Below are positions 1 through 7,939 of a stretch of 64,000 nucleotides of DNA, piece after piece. The DNA lies in assembly GCF_001509585.1 (NCBI RefSeq), contig NZ_LNCI01000003.1, positions 124,001-188,000 of the forward strand, written 5' to 3'. Within the stretch, counting starts at the first letter, position 1, and the number at the start of each line of letters is the position of its first letter. A program made the position numbers and the translations under genes. The notes beneath the pieces were generated by a model. The model was not told where the DNA came from, did no database searches, and saw nothing but the letters and a program-made list of their open reading frames with translations. Origin of the DNA: Tropicimonas marinistellae. GTDB taxonomy: Bacteria; Pseudomonadota; Alphaproteobacteria; Rhodobacterales; Rhodobacteraceae.

Positions 1-646
1 CGAAGAGCTGTGGTGCAGGCAGGCGGAGCGGTTTGCCAAGCGCGGCGCCAGCAACCGCGCAGGTACCGAGAACCGCCCAGTCGCGCAGACTGGGATCGGT
101 GAGCGATACCCAGGCGCCCGGACCGCGCGCGGCACGGATATCCAGCGCAAACGCATAGAACAGAGCGATGGCGGAAATCACCAGGAAGACGCGCTGTGCA
201 TGGGCAAGCGCGATGCGGCGCTCGTCACCACCGGCGGCTCCCCCCAGTATGATCATCTCGTTGAGCCCGCCGGGTGCGGCGCAGAAGAAGGCATTGACCG
301 GATCGTATTTTCCGACGGCGCGGTAGAAGGTGTAGCTCGCGATCGTGGCGGCGGCGAGGAAGGCCGGAAGGAGCAGCAGGGTGCCGGTCCAGGCGCCCAT
401 GTGCTCGAGCAGCCCGGGGTGGAACCCGGAGCCGAGCATGACGCCGATGACCGGAATGACCACCGGTCGAAGCCCTACGGGGCCGTGCACCGGCGCGCCG
501 GAGAGCCCTGCAACCCCGCAGCCGAGCATCGGGCCGAGCATCCACGGCAGCGGCATTCCGATACCCCGGGCCACGATACCCGAGAGCGTTCCGATCAGCG
601 CGGCCAGCAGGATGCGCGGCCAGAGAGAAGAGGGTGGCAGTGTCAT
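1..646 (-). CDS. AbrB-family integral membrane protein (partial, C-terminus outside window)
   Basis: The reverse-strand frame begins with ATG at 646 (MTLPPSSLW...) and stays open to the window edge, so about 215 N-terminal residues are visible. They form several hydrophobic, glycine- and proline-rich segments (for example LLAALIGTLSGIVA and LLLLPAFLAAATIAS) and a conserved FCAAPGGLNEM stretch near residue 120. This is typical of the AbrB membrane family (the so-called ammonia-monooxygenase-like proteins, duplicated half-domains of about 150-170 residues). The family's molecular role is poorly known; regulatory and transport roles have been proposed. The gene is divergent from the lpxD-like gene at 837. 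A weak AGGA lies about 10 bases before the ATG. It is not the AbrB DNA-binding regulator of Bacillus. Confidence 0.8.
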   Translation of the reverse strand, partial: MTLPPSSLWPRILLAALIGTLSGIVARGIGMPLPWMLGPMLGCGVAGLSGAPVHGPVGLRPVVIPVIGVMLGSGFHPGLLEHMGAWTGTLLLLPAFLAAATIASYTFYRAVGKYDPVNAFFCAAPGGLNEMIILGGAAGGDERRIALAHAQRVFLVISAIALFYAFALDIRAARGPGAWVSLTDPSLRDWAVLGTCAVAGAALGKPLRLPAPQLF

Positions 647-836
647 GAATGGGCGTCCTGGCGGGACACTTGCCATGCCCCGCTTTCCCGCGCAAGCCGG
701 GCCGCCCGAGGGTGTAGGCGCGCGGCGCGCAGGCGAGTGTGACGCAGCCGATCCGCGGTTGCGCAGAAACCCTGCGATGCACTAAATCTCGGCCGCAACC
801 GAAAGGGTCGCACAGACAAAGGGCAGGACATCCCAG

Positions 837-1928
837 ATGCGTTTCACCATTCAGCAGATTGCGGAGGCGCTCGGCGCCCGTGCCGAGGGAAACCTGCAAC
901 AGACCGTCTCCCATGCTGCCGAACCCGCCGGCGCGGCCGCCGATGCGCTGGCGATTGCCATGGCCCCGGCCTATGCCGAGCGGCTTGCCGATGGCGCGGC
1001 GCGGGCGGCGATGCTCTGGGCCGGGGCCGATTGGCGGTCCATGGGGCTGGAGGCGGCGGTGCTCATCGAGCGGCCGCGATATGCCCTGTCCGGGCTGACG
1101 CAATTGCTGGACGCCGGCCCGGGGATCGCTTCAGGAGTGCATGAAACGGCGGTCATCGCGCCGACCGCGGAGATCGGGGACGGGGCGGCTATCGGGGCTT
1201 ATGTCGTGGTCGGCGCGGACGTGCGGATTGGGCAGGGCGCCCGCATCGCTCCGCATGCGAGCATCGGGGCAGGCACGCAGATCGGCGCGGATGCGCTGAT
1301 TCACGCTGGCGTCCGGATCGGCCGCAACATCCGGATCGGCGATCGGTTCACCTGCCAGCCCGGCGCGGTGATCGGCGGCGACGGATTTTCGTTCGTGACG
1401 CCTCAGGCGTCGGGCATGGAACAGGCGCGCGGCACGATGAGCGACGAAGTGGCGAACACCGGCCACGCCTGGGTGAAGATCCATTCCCTGGGCGGGGTCG
1501 AGATCGGTGACGACGTGGAAGTCGGCAGCAATGCGACGATCGACGCGGGCACGATCCGCGCGACCCGGATCGGCCGCGGCACCAAGATCGACAATCTGGT
1601 GATGATCGGCCACAACGTGGTGACGGGCGAGGATTGCCTGTTCTGCGGCCATTCCGGGGTAGCGGGTTCCACCGTGGTCGGTGACCGTGTCGTCATGGCC
1701 GGGCAATCGGGGCTGGCCGACAATATCACCGTTGGGTCCGACGTGGTGGTCTCGGCGGGCACCAAGGTGCTGTCCAACGTCCCCTCCGGCCGCGTGATGA
1801 TGGGATATCCCGCCACGCGGATGTCCGCCCAGGTGGAAAGCTACAAGGCGCTGCGCCGCCTGCCGCGCCTGTTCCGTGAGGTCGCGGAGTTGCGAAAGGT
1901 TCTTTCCAAGGCAGACGGCAAGGACTAA
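837..1928 (+). CDS. lpxD: UDP-3-O-acylglucosamine N-acyltransferase, LpxD-like
   Basis: The 363-residue protein has an N-terminal uridine-binding-type domain (about 1-100) followed by a long left-handed beta-helix of hexapeptide repeats (IGDGAAIGAYVVVGAD and similar, about 105-310). A C-terminal helical tail (ALRRLPRLFREVAEL) completes the LpxD architecture. The presumed catalytic histidine is H259 in DNLVMIGHNVV, matching the His of E. coli LpxD in context. LpxD adds a 3-hydroxyacyl chain from acyl-ACP to the 2-amino group of the UDP-glucosamine precursor of lipid A in the cytoplasm. The canonical lpxD sits beside bamA, fabZ and lpxA. Here it is instead followed 35 bases later by an ACP and a ketoacyl-ACP synthase, so it may be a second, specialised paralogue. 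The symbol denotes family, not proven orthology. Confidence 0.85.
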   Translation: MRFTIQQIAEALGARAEGNLQQTVSHAAEPAGAAADALAIAMAPAYAERLADGAARAAMLWAGADWRSMGLEAAVLIERPRYALSGLTQLLDAGPGIASGVHETAVIAPTAEIGDGAAIGAYVVVGADVRIGQGARIAPHASIGAGTQIGADALIHAGVRIGRNIRIGDRFTCQPGAVIGGDGFSFVTPQASGMEQARGTMSDEVANTGHAWVKIHSLGGVEIGDDVEVGSNATIDAGTIRATRIGRGTKIDNLVMIGHNVVTGEDCLFCGHSGVAGSTVVGDRVVMAGQSGLADNITVGSDVVVSAGTKVLSNVPSGRVMMGYPATRMSAQVESYKALRRLPRLFREVAELRKVLSKADGKD

Positions 1929-1963
1929 ATGTGCCCGACAAAGAGAGCAGGGGAGATGGCAGC

Positions 1964-2233
1964 ATGTCCGCAGACGTCAAGGACAAGGTGATTGCGATCA
2001 TTGCGGAGCAGGCGGTGCTGGAGCCGGCCGACGTGAAGATGGACTCCACGCTCGAAGACCTCGGCATCGACAGTCTGGGCCTGGTGGAGAGCATCTTCGC
2101 CATCGAGGAAGCTTTCGACATTTCCGTGCCCTTCAATGCCAACGAACCCGAGCAGAGCGATTTCGATATTTCCTCTGTCGCCGCGATCATTTCGGCGGTC
2201 GAGGGGCTCGTCGCGGAGCAGACCGCCTCGTGA
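1964..2233 (+). CDS. Acyl carrier protein (dedicated to the lpxD-KAS cassette)
   Basis: An 89-residue acidic protein with the phosphopantetheine attachment motif GIDSLG (Ser37) and the helix-II signature LVESIFAIEEAFDI. It is longer than a housekeeping AcpP (about 77 residues) because of an insertion around NANEPEQSDFDISS between helices II and III. In that respect it recalls specialised carriers such as AcpXL. I chose ATG 1964 over the upstream in-frame GTG 1931 because AGGGGAG lies 8 bases before it. Its stop overlaps the GTG start of the ketoacyl synthase by 4 bases (GTGA), so the two are probably translationally coupled. The likely role is carrying the acyl chain elongated by the neighbouring KAS and used by the neighbouring LpxD-like enzyme; that link is inferred from position. 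Confidence 0.88.
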   Translation: MSADVKDKVIAIIAEQAVLEPADVKMDSTLEDLGIDSLGLVESIFAIEEAFDISVPFNANEPEQSDFDISSVAAIISAVEGLVAEQTAS

Positions 2234-3438
2234 AGCGCGTCGTCATTACCGGGCAGGGCACGATCAATGCCCTTGGAACGAATGTCGCCGAGACCTGGGA
2301 GGCAATGCGCGAAGGCCGCTGCGGAATCGGCCCGCTGGAGATGCGCGATGTGGAGCGGCTGACGATCCAGATCGGCGGGCAGGTCAAGGGCTATGCCGCG
2401 GAGACGCATTTCAACCGCCAGCAGATCGTCCTCTATGACCGGTTCACGCAGTTCACGCTGCTGTCGGCGCGGGAGGCGCTGGCGCAGGCAGGGCTGACCT
2501 TCGTCGGCGATCTGGCGGCGCGCTCCGGCGTGGTGTTGGGGAATTCCGGCGGTGGCATGAACACGCTCGACGAGAATTACCGGACCGTCTACGAGGACGG
2601 GAAGAACCGTGTGCATCCCTTCGTCGTGCCGAAGCTGATGAACAATGCGGCGGCGAGCCATGTCTCGATGGAGTTCAACCTCAAGGGGCCGACCTTCACC
2701 GTGGCGACAGCCTGCGCTTCTTCCAATCACGCCATGGGGCAAGCGTTCCAACTGATCCGCTCCGGCATGGCCGAGGTGATGGTCACCGGCGGATCGGAAT
2801 CCATGCTCTGTTTCGGCGGCGTGAAGGCCTGGGAAGGATTGCGGGTGATGTCCAAGGACGCCTGCCGCCCGTTCTCGGCCAACCGCAACGGGATGGTGCA
2901 GGGCGAGGGCGCGGCGGTCTTCGTCTTCGAGGAATACGAACATGCGAAGGCGCGGGGCGCGGAGATCCTCGCCGAGGTGATCGGCTTTGCAATGACCTCG
3001 GATGCCGCCGATATCGTCATGCCTTCCAAGCAAAACGCCGCCCGTACGATGACGCTGGCGATGCGCGATGCGCGAGTGAACCCGGACGAGGTTGGCTACA
3101 TCAACGCGCATGGCACGGGTACGGCCGCGAACGACAAAACGGAATGCGCGGCGGTTGCCGATGCGCTCGGCCACCATGCCAACGACCTGATGATTTCCTC
3201 GACCAAGTCGATGCACGGCCACCTGATCGGCGGCACCGGTGCGGTGGAACTCCTGGCCTGCACGCTGGCGTTGAGCGAGGGCGTGATCGCGCCCACCATC
3301 GGTTACGAGGAGCCCGACCCGGAATGCGCGCTGGACGTGGTGCCCAACGTGGCGCGCGAGGCGGAGGTGGATGTGGTGCTGTCGAACGCCTTCGCCTTCG
3401 GTGGCCTCAACGCGGTTCTGGCGCTGCGCCGAGTGTGA
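2230..3438 (+). CDS. Beta-ketoacyl-ACP synthase, FabF/KAS II type
   Basis: A 402-residue thiolase-fold condensing enzyme starting at GTG 2230, inside the ACP stop codon. The Cys-His-His triad is intact: C162 in TACASSN, H294 in NAHGTGT and H331 in SMHGHLIGG. The full KAS fold is present, ending with the usual NAFAFGGLNA motif near the C-terminus. The family condenses malonyl-ACP with acyl-ACP by decarboxylative Claisen chemistry. Tight coupling with its own ACP and an LpxD-like acyltransferase suggests it lengthens or tailors a specialised acyl chain rather than serving bulk fatty-acid synthesis. NodE- and FabF2-like paralogues are the nearest alternatives. No downstream gene on this strand continues the operon. 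Confidence 0.9.
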   Translation: MKRVVITGQGTINALGTNVAETWEAMREGRCGIGPLEMRDVERLTIQIGGQVKGYAAETHFNRQQIVLYDRFTQFTLLSAREALAQAGLTFVGDLAARSGVVLGNSGGGMNTLDENYRTVYEDGKNRVHPFVVPKLMNNAAASHVSMEFNLKGPTFTVATACASSNHAMGQAFQLIRSGMAEVMVTGGSESMLCFGGVKAWEGLRVMSKDACRPFSANRNGMVQGEGAAVFVFEEYEHAKARGAEILAEVIGFAMTSDAADIVMPSKQNAARTMTLAMRDARVNPDEVGYINAHGTGTAANDKTECAAVADALGHHANDLMISSTKSMHGHLIGGTGAVELLACTLALSEGVIAPTIGYEEPDPECALDVVPNVAREAEVDVVLSNAFAFGGLNAVLALRRV

Positions 3439-3781
3439 AACTGGCGCGATCCCGAGGTTGCCGCGACGCTCCCGCGATGGACTCAACCGGGCGATGCTGG
3501 ATGGCTGGCTGACACGCAGCAGCACCTTGGATGACTTGTCAGATACCGGTGACCGCGACAGGTTATAGCGGGCGTTGGGCCACTGGATTTTGCAGGCCGT
3601 CGTTGCAGGAATCGCGGCGACCGCAACCGGTTCAGTAACCTCGCATTCCATCGGTGTGGCAAGGTCAGCGATGTGGCGCGTACGCGCCGTGTGATCGCGT
3701 GTAGGTTGATCTACCTCAGCGACAGATCCCGCCGCGGATGCGACAATTCCCCCACGTTACTTCTAGTGGAGGGAACTGGAT
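3439..3781. other. Intergenic region before the cytochrome gene; no gene seen
   Basis: These 343 bases between the KAS stop and the cytochrome start hold no open frame with recognisable content. The long minus-strand frame crossing the area is a shadow of the KAS gene. An imperfect inverted repeat (GTAGG...CTACC, about 3701-3718) lies about 65 bases before the cytochrome ATG. The stretch probably contains the cytochrome promoter, but no clear -35/-10 pair was identified. Confidence 0.5.
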
Positions 3782-4189
3782 ATGAGGAGATTTTTTGTAA
3801 TAATCGCGGGCCTTTGCGTTTCACTCGCCCCAACCGCCCTGATGGCACAAGAACGAGCCGCGGAGCTTGGCCAGCAGGAGTATCTGGTGGCTTGCGCCGG
3901 GTGTCACGGCGAAAGTGCCATGGGTGACGGGCCCCTTGCGGACCTCCTGAACATATCGACGCCAAATCTGACAGAGCTTTCACAGGCAAATGACGGCAGC
4001 TTCCCCTACGAAGCGATCCTGATGACGATCGATGGTCGCGATGGGGTTCGGGCGCATGGCAGTCAGATGCCGATTTGGGGGGAGCGCTTCCAATCCTCCG
4101 CAGCCAGCCAGCGAGGCGAGACGGCGGAAATGGTGGCACGGGGGCGTATTCTGTCGCTCGTCTACTACCTGCAATCAATCCAGAACTAG
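3782..4189 (+). CDS. Small exported class I c-type cytochrome
   Basis: A 135-residue precursor with a cleavable signal peptide (MRRFFVIIAGLCVSLAPTAL, predicted cut after AlaMetAla near residue 22). It carries one haem-binding motif, CAGCH (C38, C41, H42). A Met in HGSQMPIWGERF (about residue 95) is the likely distal haem ligand, which makes this a class I mono-haem cytochrome c acting in the periplasm. A strong GGAGGG sits 7 bases before the ATG. There is no oxidase, dehydrogenase or reductase next to it, so its redox partner cannot be inferred. It appears monocistronic, converging on the IalB-family gene. Confidence 0.85.
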   Translation: MRRFFVIIAGLCVSLAPTALMAQERAAELGQQEYLVACAGCHGESAMGDGPLADLLNISTPNLTELSQANDGSFPYEAILMTIDGRDGVRAHGSQMPIWGERFQSSAASQRGETAEMVARGRILSLVYYLQSIQN

Positions 4190-4351
4190 TCGGACGACTG
4201 GCGCCGTGTGCGTTTCGACCGGCGGTTTTGATCGCTAAGATGGCTTGTGTATGAACACGACGAACGTCTCACTCTCGCGCGTCTTCAGCGCGCGTGCGCG
4301 AAGGGGCATGGAAGTGCGCGTGCCCCCGATCAATTGCCGAACATCCCAAAC

Positions 4352-4384
4352 CAAAAGAAAACCGCCGCCCGATAGGGGCGGCGG
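4352..4384 (-). terminator. Rho-independent terminator of the IalB-family gene
   Basis: A 9-bp perfect GC stem (CCGCCGCCC / GGGCGGCGG, 4362-4370 with 4376-4384) is followed on the minus strand by the T-rich run TTTTCTTTT. It lies about 22 bases beyond the stop of the minus-strand gene at 4407. Confidence 0.85.
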
Positions 4385-4406
4385 ATATCCAGTCACTTGA
4401 GATGCA

Positions 4407-5099
4407 TCAGTTTCCGTTGCCCTCTGCCTCGGAGGCCTCCGCCTGCACCTTCTGGATGGCGGCTTCATTGGCGGCATTCAACTCGGTGATCTGATCGAAA
4501 CCCGCCGTAAAGCCGGCGAGCGAGATGGAGAGATCGACCTGCTGGTCCGGTGCGACCAGCGGGACTATGACCAGTTGGCCGGCATTGCCGCGCTTGAATC
4601 GTGCGACATCGTCCTGGCTGAAGCCCACGCGCGCGACGCAGCCCCGCTGGGTGCAGAAGTTGAACGGGTACTTACGTCCGGCGCCGCCGTCGACCGAAAG
4701 CGTGACCTGTTCGGTGAGCAGCGTCTCCAGCGGCGTGACGATGGTCGCCCCGGCCGCGGCGGGCTGACCAGCGGGAAGGTTTACCAGCTCGATTGTCGCG
4801 ACCGGGTTGTCGGCATCGTCGCGCATTACTTGGTGCAGGGCGCAGGGATCGGCTTCCAACTGGGTGCGGATGCAATGGATTTCCCAATCGCCGGACACGT
4901 CCTTGATATAAGTGGAGCCGAGTTCGTTTTCGGCCTGCACTGGCGTTCCCATGTTGAGCCCGAGGTCGCCTTCGGCGGTGTCGGCGGTCGCGGGCGCGGC
5001 GGTCTCATCGGTTGCAGTGTCCTGGGCGTAGGCGGGTACGGCGGTCAGCAGGATGGCAAGGGCCAGAGACGGCAAACGGGCGGGAAGGTGCAGTGTCAT
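4407..5099 (-). CDS. Invasion-associated locus B (IalB) family periplasmic protein
   Basis: A 230-residue precursor with an N-terminal signal peptide (cut near VPAYA-QD, residue 25), then an Ala/Thr/Glu-rich linker (about 26-62). The IalB-like domain follows, with the core GDWEIHCIR, a conserved Cys in DPCALHQ and the FCTQRGCVARVGF segment. The three cysteines (EIHC, DPC and the CTQRGC pair) are characteristic. The C-terminus is an acidic helix ending in EASEAEGNGN. IalB was named for Bartonella erythrocyte invasion, but the family is widespread in free-living alphaproteobacteria, where the role is unknown. The gene is monocistronic with its own terminator. Confidence 0.85.
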   Translation of the reverse strand: MTLHLPARLPSLALAILLTAVPAYAQDTATDETAAPATADTAEGDLGLNMGTPVQAENELGSTYIKDVSGDWEIHCIRTQLEADPCALHQVMRDDADNPVATIELVNLPAGQPAAAGATIVTPLETLLTEQVTLSVDGGAGRKYPFNFCTQRGCVARVGFSQDDVARFKRGNAGQLVIVPLVAPDQQVDLSISLAGFTAGFDQITELNAANEAAIQKVQAEASEAEGNGN

Positions 5100-5653
5100 G
5101 TTGGAATGATCGCTTTACGGCTCGAGTTGAATTATTCGGTTCGCTGTTTTGCCGCCGCATGTACCATGCACGGAGCCGGGTGTCAGGTGGGAAAGTCCCC
5201 CGGTCGGTTGCTGGCTGCGCTTGCGAACGCGGATCCTTGCCTATGCCGGGCACTCTGAGTGGTGACCTTGCCGGCTGAAACGCGCGGGGGATGTCCAGGG
5301 GAAACGAAGTTTTGGCAGGTCGGCAAAAAAAGGGCCCGACTGGACCCTTTTTCGGGGGCGAACCCCACGTGCTTGTGCACGTTTTCTTTTACTCCCTGTC
5401 GGACGGGCCGACTTGACGGGCAGACGCTAGGGCGATTGGAAATGGCGGTCAACAGGCAAATTTCCGCCTGCTTCCATTTTGATCGCTTATGAGCGCCAAA
5501 ACGGGTGGTGATGGTTTTTCAGGCAGCCGCAGGATCGGCGCAAACGCCGGAGACAGCGCGCATACCCCATGGTGCAGAGCGCCTCGGGTATCCGTTCTGG
5601 CGCATCGCGTCCAACAATGTATCTTCGGGCGGGATTTCGACGGGAGCGAATGG
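5100..5653. other. Long gene-free divergent region
   Basis: The 554 bases between the IalB-family start and the DUF853 start contain only short frames with no recognisable product. It must hold both promoters. It also contains an orphan intrinsic terminator (next entry) about 300 bases before the DUF853 ATG, which suggests an unannotated small RNA or a leader. An in-frame ATG at 5489 would extend DUF853 by 55 residues, but that extension has no family resemblance and no Shine-Dalgarno. Confidence 0.45.
5325..5352. terminator. Orphan bidirectional-looking intrinsic terminator
   Basis: AAAAAGGG (5327-5334) pairs with CCCTTTTT (5345-5352). Two further G-C pairs follow after one mismatch, with loop GACT. 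The stem carries A runs on one side and T runs on the other, so it could terminate transcription on either strand. No protein gene ends nearby. Confidence 0.6.
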
Positions 5654-7201
5654 ATGGATCGTATTTTCGTGGGCGGGGGCGGAGCGGGCTATGGCGTGCC
5701 GCAGGAGATGCTGCTGCGCTATGGCAACCGGCATGGGCTGATTGCCGGCGCAACGGGCACCGGCAAGACGGTGACCTTGCAGATCCTGGCCGAGGGGTTC
5801 TCCGCAATGGGCGTGCCTGTCTTCCTGTCGGACGTGAAGGGGGACCTGAGCGGGCTGGCCGCCGCCGGTTCGGCCATCGCCGGAACCCATGCGCCGTTTA
5901 CCGAACGGGCCGAAACCATCAAGCTCTCCGACTATACCTATTCGGCGTTTCCCGTGACCTTTTGGGATCTTTATGGTGCGCAGGGACACCCGGTCCGGAC
6001 CACGGTGGAGGAGATGGGTCCGCTCCTGTTGTCGCGGTTGCTGGAGCTGAGCGAGGTGCAGGAGGGCATTCTCAACATCGCCTTCCGCGTGGCCGACGAG
6101 CAGGGCTGGCCGCTCCTTGACCTGAAGGACCTGCAATCGCTGCTGGTCTGGGTCGGCGAGGAGCGCAAGGCGCTCTCCCTTCGCTACGGTAACATATCCA
6201 CCGCTTCCGTCGGTGCGATCCAGCGGCGGTTGCTGGTACTGGAGGCGGAGGGCGGGGAGAAGCTATTCGGCGAGCCGGCCCTGGAGCTTGGAGACCTGTT
6301 CCTGACCGATGCCATGGGGCGCGGCCGCGTGAACATCCTGGCGGCCGACAAGCTGATGGCCGCGCCGCGGCTCTATGCGACCTTCCTGTTGTGGTTGCTC
6401 AGCGAGCTTTTCGAGACCCTTCCCGAGGTTGGAGATCCGGACAAGCCGAAGCTCGTCTTCTTCTTCGACGAGGCGCATTTGCTGTTCGACGACGCTCCAC
6501 GGGCGCTGGTGGACAAGGTGGAGCAGGTGGCGCGGTTGATCCGGTCCAAAGGCGTGGGCGTCTTTTTCGTCACCCAGAACCCGGCGGACGTGCCCGAGGA
6601 CATTCTCGGGCAGCTGGGCAACCGGGTACAGCACGCGCTGCGCGCGTTCACCGCGAAAGACCGCCGGGCACTCAAGCAGGCAGCCGAGACCTACCGCGAT
6701 AATCCCGACTTCGAGATTGAAACGGCGATCCGCGAGGTGGGCACCGGCGAGGCCGTGACCTCCTTTCTGGTGAAGAAGGGGATGCCGGGAATGGCCGAGC
6801 GCACGCTCATTCGCCCGCCGTCGTCTCAACTCGGGCCGCTGGATACGGCGGCGCGGGCACAGGTTATCGCCACATCGCCACTGGCTGGCAAATACGACAC
6901 TGCGCTGGACCGGGAGAGCGCGTTCGAAATGCTTAAGGCGCGGACGGCCGCGGCCGCGGCGGAGGCAGAAGCCGCCGAGGCCGCCGAGGAGACGGCGTCG
7001 GTCGCCGAGCGTGAATACCAGTCCGGGCGCCGCTACTCCGGCAGCCGGGTGGGCCGCTCCACATCGAAACCCGTGCGGCGTACATCGCGCACTGACAGTG
7101 TGGCCGAGGCCTTTGCCAAGAGCTTCGCCCGGCAGCTCGGAACGAAATCCGGACAGGCGGTGGTGCGCGGCGTGCTGGGCGGGCTTTTCAAGGGGCGTTA
7201 A
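5654..7201 (+). CDS. HerA-like P-loop ATPase, DUF853 family (E. coli YjgR-like)
   Basis: A 515-residue protein with Walker A GATGTGKT (about residues 32-39) and Walker B LVFFFDEAHLLF (about residue 270). The usual DUF853 core follows, including VFFVTQNPADVPEDILGQLGNR. The C-terminal 80 residues are an Ala/Glu-rich helix and a basic linker. DUF853 proteins belong to the HerA/FtsK superfamily of hexameric ATPases; their substrate is unknown, and YjgR has no firmly assigned function. I chose ATG 5654 because GGGAG lies 7 bases upstream and the protein then starts MDRIFVGGG, as homologues do. It stands alone and converges on the DUF3833 operon. Confidence 0.88.
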   Translation: MDRIFVGGGGAGYGVPQEMLLRYGNRHGLIAGATGTGKTVTLQILAEGFSAMGVPVFLSDVKGDLSGLAAAGSAIAGTHAPFTERAETIKLSDYTYSAFPVTFWDLYGAQGHPVRTTVEEMGPLLLSRLLELSEVQEGILNIAFRVADEQGWPLLDLKDLQSLLVWVGEERKALSLRYGNISTASVGAIQRRLLVLEAEGGEKLFGEPALELGDLFLTDAMGRGRVNILAADKLMAAPRLYATFLLWLLSELFETLPEVGDPDKPKLVFFFDEAHLLFDDAPRALVDKVEQVARLIRSKGVGVFFVTQNPADVPEDILGQLGNRVQHALRAFTAKDRRALKQAAETYRDNPDFEIETAIREVGTGEAVTSFLVKKGMPGMAERTLIRPPSSQLGPLDTAARAQVIATSPLAGKYDTALDRESAFEMLKARTAAAAAEAEAAEAAEETASVAEREYQSGRRYSGSRVGRSTSKPVRRTSRTDSVAEAFAKSFARQLGTKSGQAVVRGVLGGLFKGR

Positions 7202-7383
7202 CGCCGAGCGCTGAAAGCCATGTCCGGGTGGGCGCCGATTGCCGGTCGCAAGAGGCTCTGGCGTGGCGTCATTCGTCGCTGGCGTCTAACCGGATCGGGC
7301 GGCCGCGGGCGGGCGGATGCCCGATCGGGGTCATGCGCGCGCGCCAGAGACAGCGACACCACACAGCGCCTGTGTGCGTCGCT

Positions 7384-7914
7384 TCAGAGTTTTTCGAACT
7401 GGATGATCGCTTCGCCAAGCCGGACACCAAAACGTGATACATACGCCCGGTTGAGAAGCCTGTCCTCGGATTGCAGCCACATCCAGTCATTGAAGTCGAC
7501 TCGCATCGTTCCACTACGCACGGGCAGGTCGATCCGGTAACGCCAGTTGAAGGTATCGCCGCGCTCCATTCCCGTTGCGACACCGAGCACCCCAGGGGCG
7601 GACCCTTCCCAACTGTCTTCCCCAGTCTTTTTCAGGGTCCAGATGCGTTGCTCGGTCTCTCCGTCGTCGTAAAGGAAATCCTCGACGAGCCTGAGGGTGC
7701 TACCGTCCCAGGTTCCCTCGATGTCGACCGTGAATCGCCGCTGTACGGTACCGAAGCGGTCCTGAAACTGCCCATAGGCGACGGTCTGACCTTCGAAGAA
7801 CTCTTCGAGGTTCAATTGCCGCTCTGACAACAATTCATCGTTTTCGCCCGGTGTGCCGGAACAAGCGGCGAGACCGAGAAAAAGAAGGAGAAGTGCGAGG
7901 TTCTTTCTCATCAT
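7384..7914 (-). CDS. DUF3833 family lipoprotein
   Basis: A 176-residue protein with a lipoprotein signal (MMRKNLALLLLFLGLAAC, lipobox LAAC) and one DUF3833 domain: QLNLEEFFEG, FGTVQRRF, GTWDGSTLRLVEDF, WMWLQSEDRLLNRAYVSRFGV. The family is of unknown function. Its beta-rich fold and habitual position beside Cfa-type enzymes suggest a lipid-associated role. It is the last gene of the six-gene minus-strand operon, 25 bases after a second DUF3833 gene that it resembles over its whole length, so the pair probably arose by tandem duplication. Start MMRKN is preferred over an upstream frame because it yields the lipobox. Confidence 0.85.
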   Translation of the reverse strand: MMRKNLALLLLFLGLAACSGTPGENDELLSERQLNLEEFFEGQTVAYGQFQDRFGTVQRRFTVDIEGTWDGSTLRLVEDFLYDDGETEQRIWTLKKTGEDSWEGSAPGVLGVATGMERGDTFNWRYRIDLPVRSGTMRVDFNDWMWLQSEDRLLNRAYVSRFGVRLGEAIIQFEKL

Positions 7915-7939
7915 GAAATCGCTTTCGGGTCGCGCCGGT

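Noticed and set aside
1726-3651. 641-residue open frame on the minus strand across the ACP-KAS genes
   Set aside because: It is the antisense shadow of a high-GC KAS gene; its sequence is low-complexity and His/Arg-rich with no family motif.
5130-5352. Candidate 6S, SRP or RNase P RNA in the gene-free region before DUF853
   Set aside because: I could not match the conserved cores (for example the SRP GGAAGGAAGCAG loop or RNase P GAGGAAAGTCC context) reliably, so only an unspecified sRNA is suggested.
7360-7376. CACACAG-CGC-CTGTGTG inverted repeat after the DUF853 and DUF3833 stops
   Set aside because: No T-run on either strand; probably a chance hairpin or a weak convergent terminator.
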